A stretch of DNA of 64,000 bases from Siphonodentalium dalli (GCA_032622095.1 CP136061.1:126494754-126558753); one strand, 5' to 3'. Counted from the first letter of the stretch, positions 34,912-46,860 are shown. The notes: a model not told the origin generated them from the letters alone. Made by a program: numbers and translations.

Positions 34912-35184
34912 TAGTTGTCCTTATGCCATTTATTTTTATTTTTGTTGGTTTGAACGGTTTGTAATATTTGCAATCAGCACTGATCAGCACTTGTTTTATT
35001 TCCTCAGAGTCTAATGGGGGTATAGCCACAAATATGGGAATATTGTCATTTCAGTTGCTGGGACCATGGTGTCAATTTCATGGGTGGAGGAAAGACCTTG
35101 CAGATGATTAATTTCAGCAAGAAAACTCTCCTGCATGTAAAAACCATCGACCCTGGGAAAACAACTGACAAAAGTGCTCAGATA

Positions 35185-35402
35185 CAGTAATTCTCTAAAT
35201 AATCGACTCCATAACCACAGCAGAATTATGGGTAACTTTTCAGGATTTAGTTGGAAATATGGCTTATTGCCATTCATCGGAAATCTCTCAATGAGAGCTT
35301 TCCAATGAATGGCAACAAGCCATATTTCCGACTAAATCCTGAACAGTTACCCATAATTCCGCTGTGGTTAAGGAGTCGATTACTTACCGTAGGGCATTAC
35401 TG
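35185..35402. mobile_element. TA-1 palindromic MITE, copy 9, flanked by a ~43-bp direct repeat
   Basis: The palindrome has centre ctctcaatgagag. It is bracketed by near-identical stretches: accatcgaccctgggaaaac...gtgctcagata on the left (35146-35184) and accaccgactaccgggaaaa...gtgctccgata on the right (35405-35449). An additional accgta lies near the right end. Confidence 0.88.
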
Positions 35403-36294
35403 TAGAAACCACCGACTACCGGGAAAACAACTGACAAAAGTGCTCCGATACATGAATCAGGTTACCTCCTTATGTGTGAATCACAAATCTAATTATTGGG
35501 ATTTTATCCAGCTTCACCATAGCTGGATGGCTTATGTTGCCTAGCACCTTACTAACTGAGCCACCCCACCCCACTAAGGTACTCGATAGTCTCACCGTAT
35601 GCATTTGACAGACCATTACCAATGGGTGTATGATGTTGGCATTCAGCTTTTAGCACCCTTAACTATTCTAGTCATGGTTTTCCCTCAGTCTGTGTGCAAT
35701 TATGGCCTATAATAGACCCAGACAGTTTATAGAAGACCAGGGTAATAGTGTTGTAATGGTTTCACTATTGGCATACACAATCTGAATTTACATAACAAAA
35801 TTATCTCTTCTTCCTAGGATGAGAATTTCCAATTATTTTGTGGCATTCTATCCTGATTGTTCATTATCGCTTCCAGTGTTCTGCTTCATCGGATGCTCAG
35901 TCTAATTTCATGTACAAAATAATATGGAAATCTCTATTCTCAGTTTATTGCTCTTGTTAGCGAAAGGTTTCGCCTCGTTTTTGACTCGACGATAGACATT
36001 CCCTGACAATGCCAAATTTGTATGCTATGACACATTTGGGTTCAACCCATTGTATCTGACATCAGCCCCTTTGTGTGACTGTATCGGTCTGGTGGTCGAT
36101 CACCATAATGGTGGTTATGCTGATGAGCACCAGTTATTAGCAGAGCCGAGGGCGAGGCAGAATAATAGTTTGTTTGCAATTTTTCAGATGAGGAAAATTT
36201 CAGAAGAACAATATTTTGTACAAAATTTAAACAAATTGCTGCAGGCATTAATTTGATGTCAAATTGTGGAAATGTGAACATACAGTATAGTATA

Positions 36295-36507
36295 CAGTAA
36301 TGCTCTAAGTAATCGACTTCTTAACCATAGCAGAATTATTGGTAACTTTTCAGGATTTAGTCGGAAATATGGCTTGTTGCCATTCATCGGAAAGCTCTCA
36401 GTGAGAGCTTTCCGATGAATGGCAATAAGCCATATTTCCGACTAAATCCTGAAAAGTTACCCATAATTCTGCTGTGGTTAAGAAGTCGATTACTTAGGGT
36501 ATTACTG
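36295..36507. mobile_element. TA-1 palindromic MITE, copy 10
   Basis: Complete 213-bp copy at TA sites, centre ctctcagtgagag. A tacagtatag/tatacag string precedes it. Confidence 0.9.
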
Positions 36508-37094
36508 TATATACTGTATCCTTGAAAATGCTTGATAAACTGATTCTACACAAATTGTTTAACACAATGATCACATGATCAGAGAAAAAGACTTACAAAA
36601 GCTCTTGTCCTCTCTCCACCCAGTCATACGCTATATACACTATCATTGAAAATGCTTGGAATTTTCTTGTTTTTGTGGAAGGAATACATATTGTTTACAC
36701 ATTTTGTTTACAAAGTGTGAACAAAAGTTTGTACTCAGGTAAGTATGACAAAGCACTTCCTCTTCACCATCATCGACAATGACGGGCATGAATAACGGAC
36801 TCTCATTCTAATCTGCACAGATTCTGCAGATAATAGCTAATGGTGCATTGAGAATGCTGTCTCAATATTTCAATACAGAATAATATAGCTTCAATGGAAT
36901 GTGGAACTCGTTGAAAGACAACAGTGTCAGGCACATTGCAATATATTCCTGATGATTGTACTACTTCTTCTAATGATATTGATTGGTTAAGCCGAGTCCC
37001 CGCTACAGATTTCGATAGCATCACTATGTTATGTGGTATGAATTTTTCCTTGGTTACTTAGCAAATTGGGTATTACATTATCCGACTGAATACT
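36508..37094. other. No gene; short local duplication
   Basis: The phrase ttgaaaatgcttg occurs at about 36513 and 36646 in similar surroundings (atatactgtatc.. and atacactatca..). Nothing else recognised. Confidence 0.4.
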
Positions 37095-37445
37095 AGCCGC
37101 CTCCATTACAGTCTAATTGTGCTAAGATATACCTTGGAATATGTCATTCGCCTGATTGATGCCCAATCCACAGCCCCTACATCGACCGTAATCCAAAAAT
37201 TGTGGACTGAATACAGATGGTAGCAAATTGTATAACTTGTTGATTGATGCGATGTCGACATCACCTTACATTGGATCTTAATCCTAGAATGGTGGTTTGA
37301 ATACAGATGATACCAAAACACACAGCAAGATGATTGATGTTCGCTTGACAGATCCTATTTGGTACCTAAATCTAAAAACTAATCCGGTCAGAATACAGCC
37401 ACGGTCAAAATCAAATGCTAGATATAGATTTTCAGTTTCCATTTC
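37095..37445 (+). repeat. Segmental duplication, copy A (uninterrupted)
   Basis: Contains, in order, aattgtgctaagatata, gaatatgtcatt, tgattgatgc, atccaaaaattgtggactga, gatgcgatgtcgacatcacc, ttggatcttaatcctagaat, aaatctaaaaactaat and attttcagtttccatttcc. All recur in the same order in 37965-40130, where two transposons interrupt them. Copy A therefore shows the pre-insertion state. Confidence 0.9.
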
Positions 37446-37964
37446 CGAAAAAACTATTATTCAAAACTCATGAATTATAAAACAAATTTGGCAACTTCAT
37501 TTCTCTATTGAACTTTGTTTTGACATTATCATTACTCAAAATGAATCGCAAAATAATTATAAATGGTCAGCATTATTGTGTCAGTTAATATAAAAGTCCC
37601 AGTTGTCAGACTTGAATAATGATTAAAGGTGTATTGTACACTAAATCCGGCTATTTATGGTATCATCTCCTTTTATACTCAACAGAATATATACAGAAAA
37701 TGAATGAATTTGAGCCTTGTATTAGTGCAAAATACACTCATGTGCCATATTAACAATGCAAACAACATATAATTATAATAAAAATGAATTTATGATGGGA
37801 GTTGCATATATTCTGTTGAGTATAAAACGAGATGGTCCCATAAATGACCTGATTTAATGTACAGAACCCCTTTAAATTGTTCTACGTAATGTCTGAAAAT
37901 GAGACTGAAATTTTATAATGAAGGTATGTTAAAATATGATCAGTTGAAAATTTAAGTTGGTTAA
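37446..37964. other. Spacer with a foldback near 37640-37860
   Basis: Ttttatactcaacagaatat near 37671 pairs with atattctgttgagtataaaa near 37809, inside longer imperfect arms (37624-37690 and 37800-37875). It may be another nonautonomous foldback element. No gene. Confidence 0.5.
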
Positions 37965-38049
37965 ATCTTGAATTGTGCTAAGTTATTGTATATCTTAGAA
38001 TATGTCATTCATCTGATTGATGCACGATCCACAGCCCCCAACTTCAACC

Positions 38050-38438
38050 TTAACCCTTTACCCAACAGAACGGCCCTGTGCCAATGCATTCTCTTATATA
38101 TGCGAGTCGACCATAGGTCGCCTCGCATATATAAGAGAATGCATTGGCTTAACACATTAAAAATTATAAAATTGTTAAAGAATGTAAGAAAAAATGGTAA
38201 AAAGTGTTAATTTTTGTTTTGTTGAGGCCAATGCATTCTCTTATATATGCGAGGCGACCTATGGTCGACTCGCATATATAAGAGAATGCATTGGTACAGG
38301 GCATAACTGTAACTATCACAATGTGGTCAAGGAGCCGGTTCCAATGATATCCATATTTGTATGGTTCTATTGAGACAGACCGAAGATATTTTAGGCTGTT
38401 GAAGCTTTATTTGGCCGGTTTGTTGGGTAAAGGGTTAA
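38050..38438. mobile_element. TTAA-1 element, copy 1, with an empty site in copy A
   Basis: TTAA|CCCTTTACCCAACA at left, GTTGGGTAAAGGG|TTAA at right. Two hairpins (38083-38152 and 38226-38293) use arms like caatgcattctcttatatat around gcgagtcgaccataggtcgc. A one-sided stretch tcgaagatattttaggctg-like follows. Copy A has accgtaatccaaaaa at the equivalent place, so the insertion used ttaa. Non-coding; an 80-codon frame across it is spurious. Confidence 0.92.
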
Positions 38439-38534
38439 TCCAAAAATTGTGGACTGAACACTGATGGTAGCAATTCACATAACTGGTTGATTGATGCGAT
38501 GTCAACATCACCTTATATTACATTGGATCTTAAT

Positions 38535-39964
38535 TAGGGATCTGCGAATCTGGGATTTTGCATCGAATCGAATCTCGATATCGAATCTCCATCCTGTTAT
38601 CGACATCGAATCGAATCTCGAATCGAATCAGCTAGTGATTGACATTGTCTTCCATTGTGTATTTCGGTGTCTCATGACAAAAAACTGCAAAATCCACTAG
38701 ACACTATATTACAATGTTAATCTCCTTAAACATTGGAACTTTTTTTAAAGGAAAATCATGACATAGGCAAGTCACTCTCAGTCTCATGGAGGGTTTTGGA
38801 TATGTTGAATTGAATTTCTATCTGGCACAATGTCATGGCGAACATGACACAAGAAGTGCCTTTCATGATGGGAGCTGCGCTGGTGCAGCATTAAAAACCA
38901 TGTGCCAGTGCAGTCTCTTAGATATGCGAGTCTCCCATAGGGAGCCTCACATATATAAGAGATTGCATTGGCCTAACAATATTTACCTTGTCCCTGTAAA
39001 GACAGTTTAATCAACGTATCACAAACCCCATGCAATGGAAGTCACATGACACAAGAAGTGACAGTATATAAGACACTTAACTTAAAGACAGTTCAATCAA
39101 CGTATCACAAACCCCATGCAATGGAAGTCACTTGTCTACATTATTTAATAAAGATAATAAAGATTTGACACAAGTGGACATGGGTACACCGTTCAGCTAT
39201 ATAATTGTTGTAGACCGATACCAATGGTAGTTATCTGTTCACACCACAGTAGTTCAAACACTTATATCACATATTCGCAGTAGTTTTCTTCACATAGGGG
39301 TCTCAGAAAACAGACACAAGTTACAAGTGTTAAATGTTATCAACAAGATTCAATGGATCTAAACTTGGTGTAACGCGCTCGATTTCTCGGGAAACAGAAA
39401 CTAAAAGTATGAAATTTATAGGAATTCTGCCGGCAGTGTCGAAGGTAACTGGTCGCACATGATGACGTCCATTTAAGAACGTAATAGACTGATTGGTATA
39501 AGGTTTCACACCGTTTCTGTTCATTCCAATCTATGTTTTGTCGCTCATAATAGCGACCGACATTGAATTTTATTTATATAATCTGAATTGGATATATGAA
39601 GTTCTAAACATAAGGTAATCAATTTAGTTCCACATCTAGCGATCACGCACCGTGTAGACAATTTACATTGTGTCGAAAATATATGCTGCGAATGATCGAA
39701 ACACATAATTTGCATAATGGACGTCTATTCTGAACGGCATACATTCAAAATTACTTACGTTGGCTAACTTGGCAACATTAATTGTGCTCCAATTTGTGTG
39801 AGTTCAGGTCATTTGGCATGGATTATTTAGACGCAAAAAACGAGACTACACCAAAGTAATACCGATTCGAAAATATCCGAATCAGCGGACCGATTCGGTG
39901 TCGATCTCGATTCGGCTGCCCGATATCGACACCGAATCGAATCTCGAATATACGCAGGTCCCTA
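38535..39964. mobile_element. 1430-bp hAT-like element with exact 8-bp TSD and an empty site
   Basis: The left end TAGGGATCTGCG and right end CGCAGGTCCCTA are inverted repeats (one mismatch). The exact duplication atcttaat lies at 38527-38534 and 39965-39972; copy A has a single ggatcttaatcc. Subterminal cgaatcgaatctcg repeats occur at both ends. Inside are a TTAA-2 fragment (38857-38995) and a 48-bp direct repeat (38998-39045, 39084-39131). No transposase is recognisable. Confidence 0.92.
38857..38995 (+). mobile_element. TTAA-2 fragment nested in the hAT-like element
   Basis: The left terminus ctttcatgatgggagctgcg and the first hairpin (cgagtctcccatagggagcc) are present; the second hairpin and right terminus are missing. 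Confidence 0.75.
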
Positions 39965-40320
39965 ATCTTAATCCTAGAATGGTGGTATGAATACAGATGG
40001 TTCCAAAATGCATAGCTAGTTGATTGATGTTCTCTTGACATTTTCTATTCCGGACCAAAATCTAAAAACTAATGCGCTCACAATACAGGCAGTGTCAAAA
40101 TAAATTTTCAGTTTCCATTTCCATGTTGGGGATATATGATGTAAATGACTTTTAATATAACGAATCAGAATCTTTAAATAGAAAACATCTTAAACATGAT
40201 CAGCTGAAGATTTAATGTGTAGAAATCTTCGAACAACATCAGATAGGAGTATGTATGATATGCAATGGTATGCAATAAATACAGAACATACATGTGTTAC
40301 TGGATGACAATATACAACAA

Positions 40321-41301
40321 TTAAACCCTTTCATGATGGAAGCTTCGCTGGTGCAGCATTAAAGGATTACATTGGTCTAGCTTTTCCCAGTCAGATATGA
40401 TATACGCTGATCGACTGAGCACGTTGCCCAAAATATTGTTGTGACTGGCTGCTCATAAGTTATGCCGATCCATACAATTGGCTATTCCATGATGGATTAT
40501 ACAGTCTGAATTGTTAATCTTCCTTCATGTTATGTCATATGAGCGACTACTAGTGACACACAACTTAAAAGGCTCTGGCAATTGGCTTTTATCTACTTAT
40601 TGTTTATACAGAAATGACTAGACCCATGGAGCTGAAAATTTGTATATATGGATAATTTGACCCGGAGGTTCTCTTATTAGATAGGTCCCGTTGACATCAG
40701 ATGTCTTAAAGGGGCACTAATAATTAATTTATACCCAAAATGGTTGTCAACGTGACCCATCTAATAAGGTTCCCTGGGTCAAATTACCCATATTCAGTTC
40801 CGAGGGTCGAGCTATTTCTGTTTAACCCTTTACCCAACAGAACGGCCCTGTGCCAATGCATTCTCTTATATATGCGAGTCGACCATAGGTCGACTCGCAA
40901 ATATAAGAGAATGCATTGGCTTAACACATTAAAAATTATAAAATTGTTAAAGAATGTAAGAAAAAATGGTAAAAAGTGTTAAAAAAAGATTTTTTTTAGG
41001 CCAATGCATTCTCTTATATAAGAGAATGCATTGGCACAGGGCATAACTGTAACTATCACAATGTGGTCAAGGAGCCGGTTCCAATGATATCCATATTTGT
41101 ATGGTTCTATTGAGACAGACCGAAGATATTTTAGGCTGTTGAAGCTTTATTTGGCCGGTTTTGGCCGGTTTGTTGGGTAAAGGGTTAAACAATCAGTAGA
41201 TAAAAGCCAATTGTGACAGAAGCCTCTCATATATAAGAGAATGGACTGGCACAGCATATTTAATGCTGCACCAGCACAGCCCCCGTCATGAAAGGGTTAT
41301 T
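40321..41301. mobile_element. Composite: TTAA-2 element hosting nested insertions
   Basis: The outer ends are ttaa|accctttcatgatgg (40321) and ccgtcatgaaaggg (41283-41296). Within it, aattggcttttatctactta near 40577 pairs with gtagataaaagccaattg near 41195. Within that, a foldback around 40650-40800 (ataatttgaccc.gg... against ...gggtcaaatta) and a TTAA-1 element (40822-41188) are found. At least three insertion levels are readable. Confidence 0.75.
40822..41188. mobile_element. TTAA-1 element, copy 2 (second hairpin collapsed)
   Basis: TTAA at 40822-40825 and 41185-41188, CCCTTTACCCAACA ends. The first hairpin is complete. The second (41001-41034) is only ccaatgcattctcttat plus its exact inverse, having lost the whole central palindrome symmetrically. 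A ttttggccgg is duplicated near the right end. Confidence 0.9.
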
Positions 41302-41689
41302 GAACAGATTAAGGGACAGGATCTCAGATTTATTTATAAAAGGTGTCCGATTGCTGTGATTGTTTCAATTATAGTAACTAATTTCAGGTAACAAACTATT
41401 ACTGCATAATATGGAACCCACAGTATGTGACGGTAGTACATTTAAAATAGATTGAAGATCCTAGTGGTGCCAATGAACATTTATTGAGCATTCACTGAGA
41501 TTTAATTCTGTTGGAAGCGATCTGGCAGCCATGATTTACCTTTCAGTGTGACTGTTTTGTTTGCCTTATAGATTTTCTCTCAGCTTCATTGACATGAGTT
41601 GTGCATTTCTCCGACCCTGAAGTAGCTATAATTATAACGTATTATGCTATAAATTGTGAGTTCATGCACACTAACAAGGCATTGAAGAG

Positions 41690-42055
41690 ACAAGCCTGCA
41701 AATAGCGTGACTGTCATTTGCAGAATGAGGTCCCCAGATGGTGAATTTATTGATGCTATCCCGCACAGCAGGCTAGCATCACCAAATTCACCCTCTTGGA
41801 CCTCAAGTTTCTATATCCTCTAATTTGCTGAAGATAAAATGCATAATCGAGGTGACTTATTGGTGAACATCACCAACTTCAACTGGGAAATGTCAATCTG
41901 ATCCTAGGTTTCCGATAGCAGTTTATGCCTAAGCAGAATGAGGTTCCCAGAGGGTGAATTTGGTGATGCTAGCCCACCGTCTGGAACAGCGTCACTAAAT
42001 TCACCCTCAGGGGACCTCATTAAGCAAATGACAGACACTATTTGCAGGCTTGTGT
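41690..42055. mobile_element. FB-1 foldback element, copy 7
   Basis: Left hairpin 41720-41806 (right arm loses its tcattctg tip), right hairpin 41934-42028. The flank phrase agcctgcaaatagcgtgactg recurs inverted at the right (cagacactatttgcaggct), extending the TIR. Confidence 0.82.
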
Positions 42056-42176
42056 AGAGAAATCTACTGGTGCCATAAAATGACTGTTAATTAGCTGGAA
42101 AATGAATCCTGCATTTTGTATTAACTATTCGTCTGTCTGTCGTCACCTCGTTTTTCCTGGACAACCCTCCAAATTA

Positions 42177-42246
42177 ATAATAGACCATTGCAATATATAC
42201 GTCTATAACTGGGTGGGAGAATCTATTCAGGATAGAAAGAATTAAC
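42177..42246 (-). mobile_element. TTAA-4 terminal fragment
   Basis: Reverse-strand match to the family's end: gggagaatctattcaggat followed by agaaagaattaa. Only one end is present. Confidence 0.6.
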
Positions 42247-42308
42247 CATTTGAATGAACTTACTGAATGGTTACTTGATTCCTTTTGATTCAATTATAGG
42301 ATGTACAG

Positions 42309-42582
42309 TTAACCCTTTCATGAGGTACATGACTGGAGCTGGTGCAGCATTAAAGATCCTGTGCCAGTGCATTCTCTTAAATACCGGTACATGTATATTC
42401 AAGTCTCCCATATAAGAGAATGCACTGGCTTACACTTACAAGGTCAAAGTAGATTGTTTGTCAGGCCACAGTATTCATTTATATATGCGAGGCTCCCTAC
42501 GGGAGACTCGCATAAATAAGAGAATGCATTGGCACAGGGTTTTCGCAAAATTTTTAGGAACCTCCAGTCCTGGAAGATTTAA
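42309..42582. mobile_element. TTAA-2 element, copy 2
   Basis: TTAA at 42309-42312 and 42579-42582. The left end ccctttcatgaggtacatga has a small insertion. The first hairpin is truncated (missing the inner palindrome's left side); the second (42470-42535) is nearly intact. Confidence 0.8.
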
Positions 42583-43527
42583 TAAGTTTAACAAACAGCC
42601 CTAGACTATTTTGTTTTATAATTATCTCAACAGGCTTTTATATTTGAGAAATTTTGAGATCTTAAACAAGGAACTAGGTTTTGAAATTCAAACAGTGGCA
42701 GGATAGATTTTCAGGCTCTAATGATTTTTATCAGCGCACAAGTCACTGCCTTTTCAAACTATTAGTTGATTTTAACAAGATGAACCAGAGTAGAATGTTT
42801 TTCTATTGGAGCAACTCAGATTTCAGGTTACTTTGATCAGCATAGGATTCAGTAATTAATAATCTGTACATTAGCAACTTTGTTATAATTTCCCTTGCTT
42901 AATCTTACTAATGATATATCCAGAACGTAATATGAATCATACGTGACATGTAGTGGAGCAACCACACATGGTGTGGCTCATATTTGCCTTTTTTCGGCGA
43001 CATAACACTAAGAATAACTTATGTAACATCATGCAGTGGTCACGACGGAGACGACATGCCAACTTGACAAGACAAGACGTGTCGTGGATTGTAAAATCTT
43101 GTCTGGATTCTCGTCATGACTTCTTCATTTTTCGTTTTCATTAAGCTAACCAACGAAATTGGTCTAATAGACCTAAATCACATGTGAATTCTTCATAAGT
43201 TGTGAAGTAGTTATTTTCATTTTTATCGCGATGCTTCATTCCCAATTCTGCGTTTTTTGCAATCTCCACACGGTTGCTAACTGGAAGTCATGTGACAATT
43301 TCTCCAAAATCCATTCACGCGATCTTTGAAAAATCACTGATGGATATAGAAAAAAAAATATGACGTCATTCACCTGCGCCTAAGGTATAAACAACCACCT
43401 GTTGGTTGCTATAATTTTCATTGAAAAATGATATTATATAACTTGACTGTTGGTTACGTTGATTTAATTTGACATGCTGACAGTGTCTGCTGGGCATTCT
43501 TAGCACTATGAATCCATATTCCGCTCA
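42583..43527. other. No recognisable feature
   Basis: About 950 bp with no gene or identifiable repeat. A short frame at 42953-43144 begins within AT-rich sequence and lacks motifs. Confidence 0.4.
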
Positions 43528-43960
43528 TTAACTCTTTCAGTGCCAGGTCCGATTTTTGTATCAACCCATATACCCTGTGCCAATGCATTCTCTTATGTAT
43601 GCGAGTCGACCATAGGTCGCCTCACATATATAAGAGAATGCATTGGCCTAACCATTTTTCATCATTTGTTATTATTTTTTACAATTTTTTACAATTTTAA
43701 TAATTTTTACTTATATTCTTTAACAGACTTATTTTGTAGGTTTAGTGCCAGGGAATCTTACGTTTTTCATGGGCATCAAAATTATTACATTATTACTAAG
43801 GTTTTATCCAGTTTGTTTTTAAATTCGCTATAGCATGCTTAAGCATACCCAAAATAAATTCAACCCCAATTGTTTTTATATTTTTTCATTTTTTTAGGGC
43901 CGATTTTACAGACCGTAAATTAGGGCCGATGAGATCGGCCCCTGGCACTGAAAGGGTTAA
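43528..43960. mobile_element. TTAA-3 element: different termini, same internal hairpin
   Basis: The ends are TTAA|CTCTTTCAGTGCCAGG and CCTGGCACTGAAAGGG|TTAA, unlike TTAA-1 or TTAA-2 past the first few bases. Internally it has one copy (43580-43648) of the caatgcattctcttat...gcgagtcgaccataggtc hairpin, followed by an AT-rich stretch and gggccgat boxes near the right end. Confidence 0.85.
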
Positions 43961-44654
43961 TAGATTCTGTTCATGAGATGTTACACTTTGTTCTTTTATG
44001 CACCATGTTGTGTTGACATAACTGCTCACAGTATTATCTAGGTCCCACAGGGCACTAAACTGACTGTTAACAGTGTGCATTGGGCTGTTTGTCTGAACCT
44101 GTTCGTATAACAAACATCTTTATTCGCTAATAGTCCCTGTTAATTGCCTGCGTTATTTCTAATCAATATTGCAGTTACTCACAGGGTGATTGGCTGCATG
44201 TATTTGCCTACTGTCCTGCATATGCTCAAAGGTTCCACGTATGAATACTTCGACGCTACAATAATGTCATGTCATGACATTTTGCTGTTGTGTAACAGGA
44301 AGTTTACTTTCTGAAAGTTTAACAAGAAATTTGTTTCCTGCGAATATAAAACAACTAATAAACATTGATTAATGTATGTTGTTATAATTAACATGATGTG
44401 CACATACAGGGTTATATAATTGTGATTGTGCAGATTGTGATTGACTTTTGGGACTAGCATCAATAAAGACTGGGAAATTTTTATTTGCACTGTTCCTGCT
44501 AGACTTGACACTGGCTCTATGATGATCCAATGCTTTTCTTTGTTTGCCATCATGAGAGACCAGTACAACCAATCCGTCTTTATATATATACGCACCCTTT
44601 TCATTTTGAAAAAAAAACCGGAACATATTATGTTATTGGTTCAATGTCCATCTG
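43961..44654. other. No supported gene
   Basis: Overlapping reverse frames of 75-110 codons (43886-44626) have biased, repeat-like composition and no recognisable domain. No transposon ends seen. Confidence 0.4.
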
Positions 44655-46130
44655 TCCATTCGCTTTTTAGCTCACCTGAGACAAAGTCTCCGGTGGAGCT
44701 ATAGTCATCACTCGTCGTCTGTCCATCCGTCAACAATTCTTTGAACATCTTCTCCTCTGGTACCATAAGACCGAATGGGTTCATATTTGTTCCCTAGATG
44801 ACTCTCATTCAGATTTGTTCAAATGAGGTTACTGGGTCAAATAGTTGCGAAGCCAGGGCCATATTTCTTTCCCTCCATAGTAATTCTTTTAAACATCTTC
44901 TTCTCAATTACCATCAGGCAAAATGGGTTCATATTTGGTATGAAGGATCCTTGGGTGACTGGGGTTCAGATTTGTGCAAATGAGGCCATTGGATCAAATG
45001 TTGGCGGGCCAGGGACAAAACTCCAAAAAATATTAAAATTGTTTTTTATATATTTAACTCCATGGTCAATTATATATATATATTAGTGCCCCCTGGCCCT
45101 TTACTCAAGTTCACTGCTTCTGCCACCCTGGTCCCAAAAATAATATTGACTCAAATTCTTGACAGAGAATCATTAATAAGAAGCATTTACTCTGGCTCTA
45201 ACTGTATGCAGGGTATGCCTACACATGTCAAGTGAAATCTGACATTTTATAAACATTCCCTGGAGATCTGCTAGAGGTCATTAATTCCCAATTACAACAA
45301 CAATCTATCATATGTATTGTTCAAATCTTTCAACAGGACATTTAATACTCCGACATCCACTTGAAAAGTGTTCTTTGAAAGAACCACCAGCTCTATTTAG
45401 CTCATATTTAGTTGTGATTCAGATTTGTTCAATCAGGGTCACCAGATCAAGTAGGTGCAAGGCCAGCTACATTACTCTTTCTCTCCATATTAATTCATGA
45501 TATGTCTTCTATGCAAGAATCAAATGGCCTATTTTGCTTATATTGTGTATGAAATTACCTTGGGTGACAGATTTGTGAAAATGGGATCACAAAGTCGAAT
45601 AAGGGCAGAGCCACAAGACATAACTATTTCACCACATATAGTAATTCTTAAAATATGTTTGCAAGAGCCAAGAACTAGTTGGCTTATTTAGCTTGGAATG
45701 TCCTTGTTTGACTGCAAATTAAGATTTTTTTAAAATGGGGGTCACCTTGTCAAATAGGGGCCAAGCGAAGAACAGTTTCCCTCTTAATATGCTTCCTTCA
45801 CAAGGACCATCAGGTCTATTTTACTGATATTTAGTATGAAGGGTTCTTTGGTGTCTGGGATTCAAATTTATTCAGATGGGGTCACCAGGTTAAATAGGGT
45901 GGGACCAGGGACATAACTGTATGTCTCTATAGTAATACTTAAAATGTCTTGTCAAGAGAGGTTGGACTATTTAGCTTACATATAGTATGGAGGATCCTTT
46001 AGTGTCTGAGATTCAGATTTGTTAACATGAGGTCAACCTGTTAAGTAATGACGGGGCTATGGGGACTTAACACTTTTGTGTCTAATGAAATCATTATAAT
46101 ACAAAATTCATTAAAAAAAATCTAAGTTGG
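44655..46130 (+). repeat. TTAGCTCACCTGAGAC repeat element with internal diverged units
   Basis: Starts tagctcacctgagacaaagt with an internal pair gtctccggtggagcta. It continues with units carrying gggttcatatttg(g/t)ta, cttgggtgac, cagatttgt and ggtca(c/a)...tcaaat. Such AGCTCACCTGAG elements are, from memory, common in molluscan genomes. Open frames here follow the units. Confidence 0.65.
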
Positions 46131-46499
46131 AACTACCTGACTGATTAATCTGACATACATGTATGGTGTTTTGGGTCCATGGATAATTGGGCTTCAAACA
46201 TGTATAAAAGGTTTTACAAAAAGGCGCTTGTGAGATTGGAAATTTCCAATAATTGAGAAAGTTTGAGATGTCGGTTGTGAAATTCCAACCTAAGACTTGG
46301 GAGTCTGGAGCCCGGTCGGGAGGGGACTTGTTGAGCTGGAGGAGGGGGGTGATCAGTAGTGTACAGTTGGTAATTTCAAGGTAGATATTCACCGATCTAC
46401 ATACATGAAGCCTCTCTAGCCACATATCCTGTTTAGATCTACTTCTTTTAAAGTGATTATGAAAAGTTCTCACTGTTGTGGTCTCCAGAGTCCCAGTCT

Positions 46500-46860
46500 T
46501 ATCAGTCTTTGCAGTTTGTGAGCGACCCCACAGTCTTTGACTGTCTTGTTTTCATTTCTGGATGATAACTTTAATAAGTCTGAACTGAATGGAATTTAAT
46601 TTGGTATGTGTGTTTACTAGCACAAAATACAGGTTAAGTTCGAATTTGGGTTTCGCCTGCCAAATTTCACCAGAGTTACGACCCTTTTTGTTGTACTAAA
46701 TTTTAATTTACAGATGATAACTTTAGTGAGTCTCAACTGAATGGAATGAAATTCAGTATGTGAGTTTATTATACCAAAATACAGGTCAAGTTCAAATTTG
46801 GCTTTATCATAGTGGAAGCCATATTTTGCCATGCCCTAGCGATGCTCTATATATATACCG
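46500..46860 (+). repeat. GATGATAACTTTA repeat, two units
   Basis: Two units (about 46560 and 46703) each carry gatgataactttaa/gt, gaatggaat, tttagtatgtg-like text and caaaatacaggt.aagttc. The same phrases structure the larger block at 59405-61332. Confidence 0.7.

Larger units (their letters stand above)
37965..40130 (+). repeat. Segmental duplication, copy B (split by two transposons)
   Basis: Host segments 37965-38053, 38435-38534 and 39965-40130 match copy A in order. The gaps are the TTAA-1 element (38054-38434) and the hAT-like element (38535-39964). Joining the flanks at the target duplications restores the copy A order exactly. Confidence 0.9.

Noticed and set aside
8605-36507. CRISPR-like impression from evenly recurring palindromes
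   Set aside because: Repeats are 200-bp transposons with TA duplications spread over kilobases, in animal DNA; there are no short repeats with unique spacers.
46111-46473. 120-codon reverse frame
   Set aside because: No domain, no splice context, adjacent to a repeat block; cannot be distinguished from chance.
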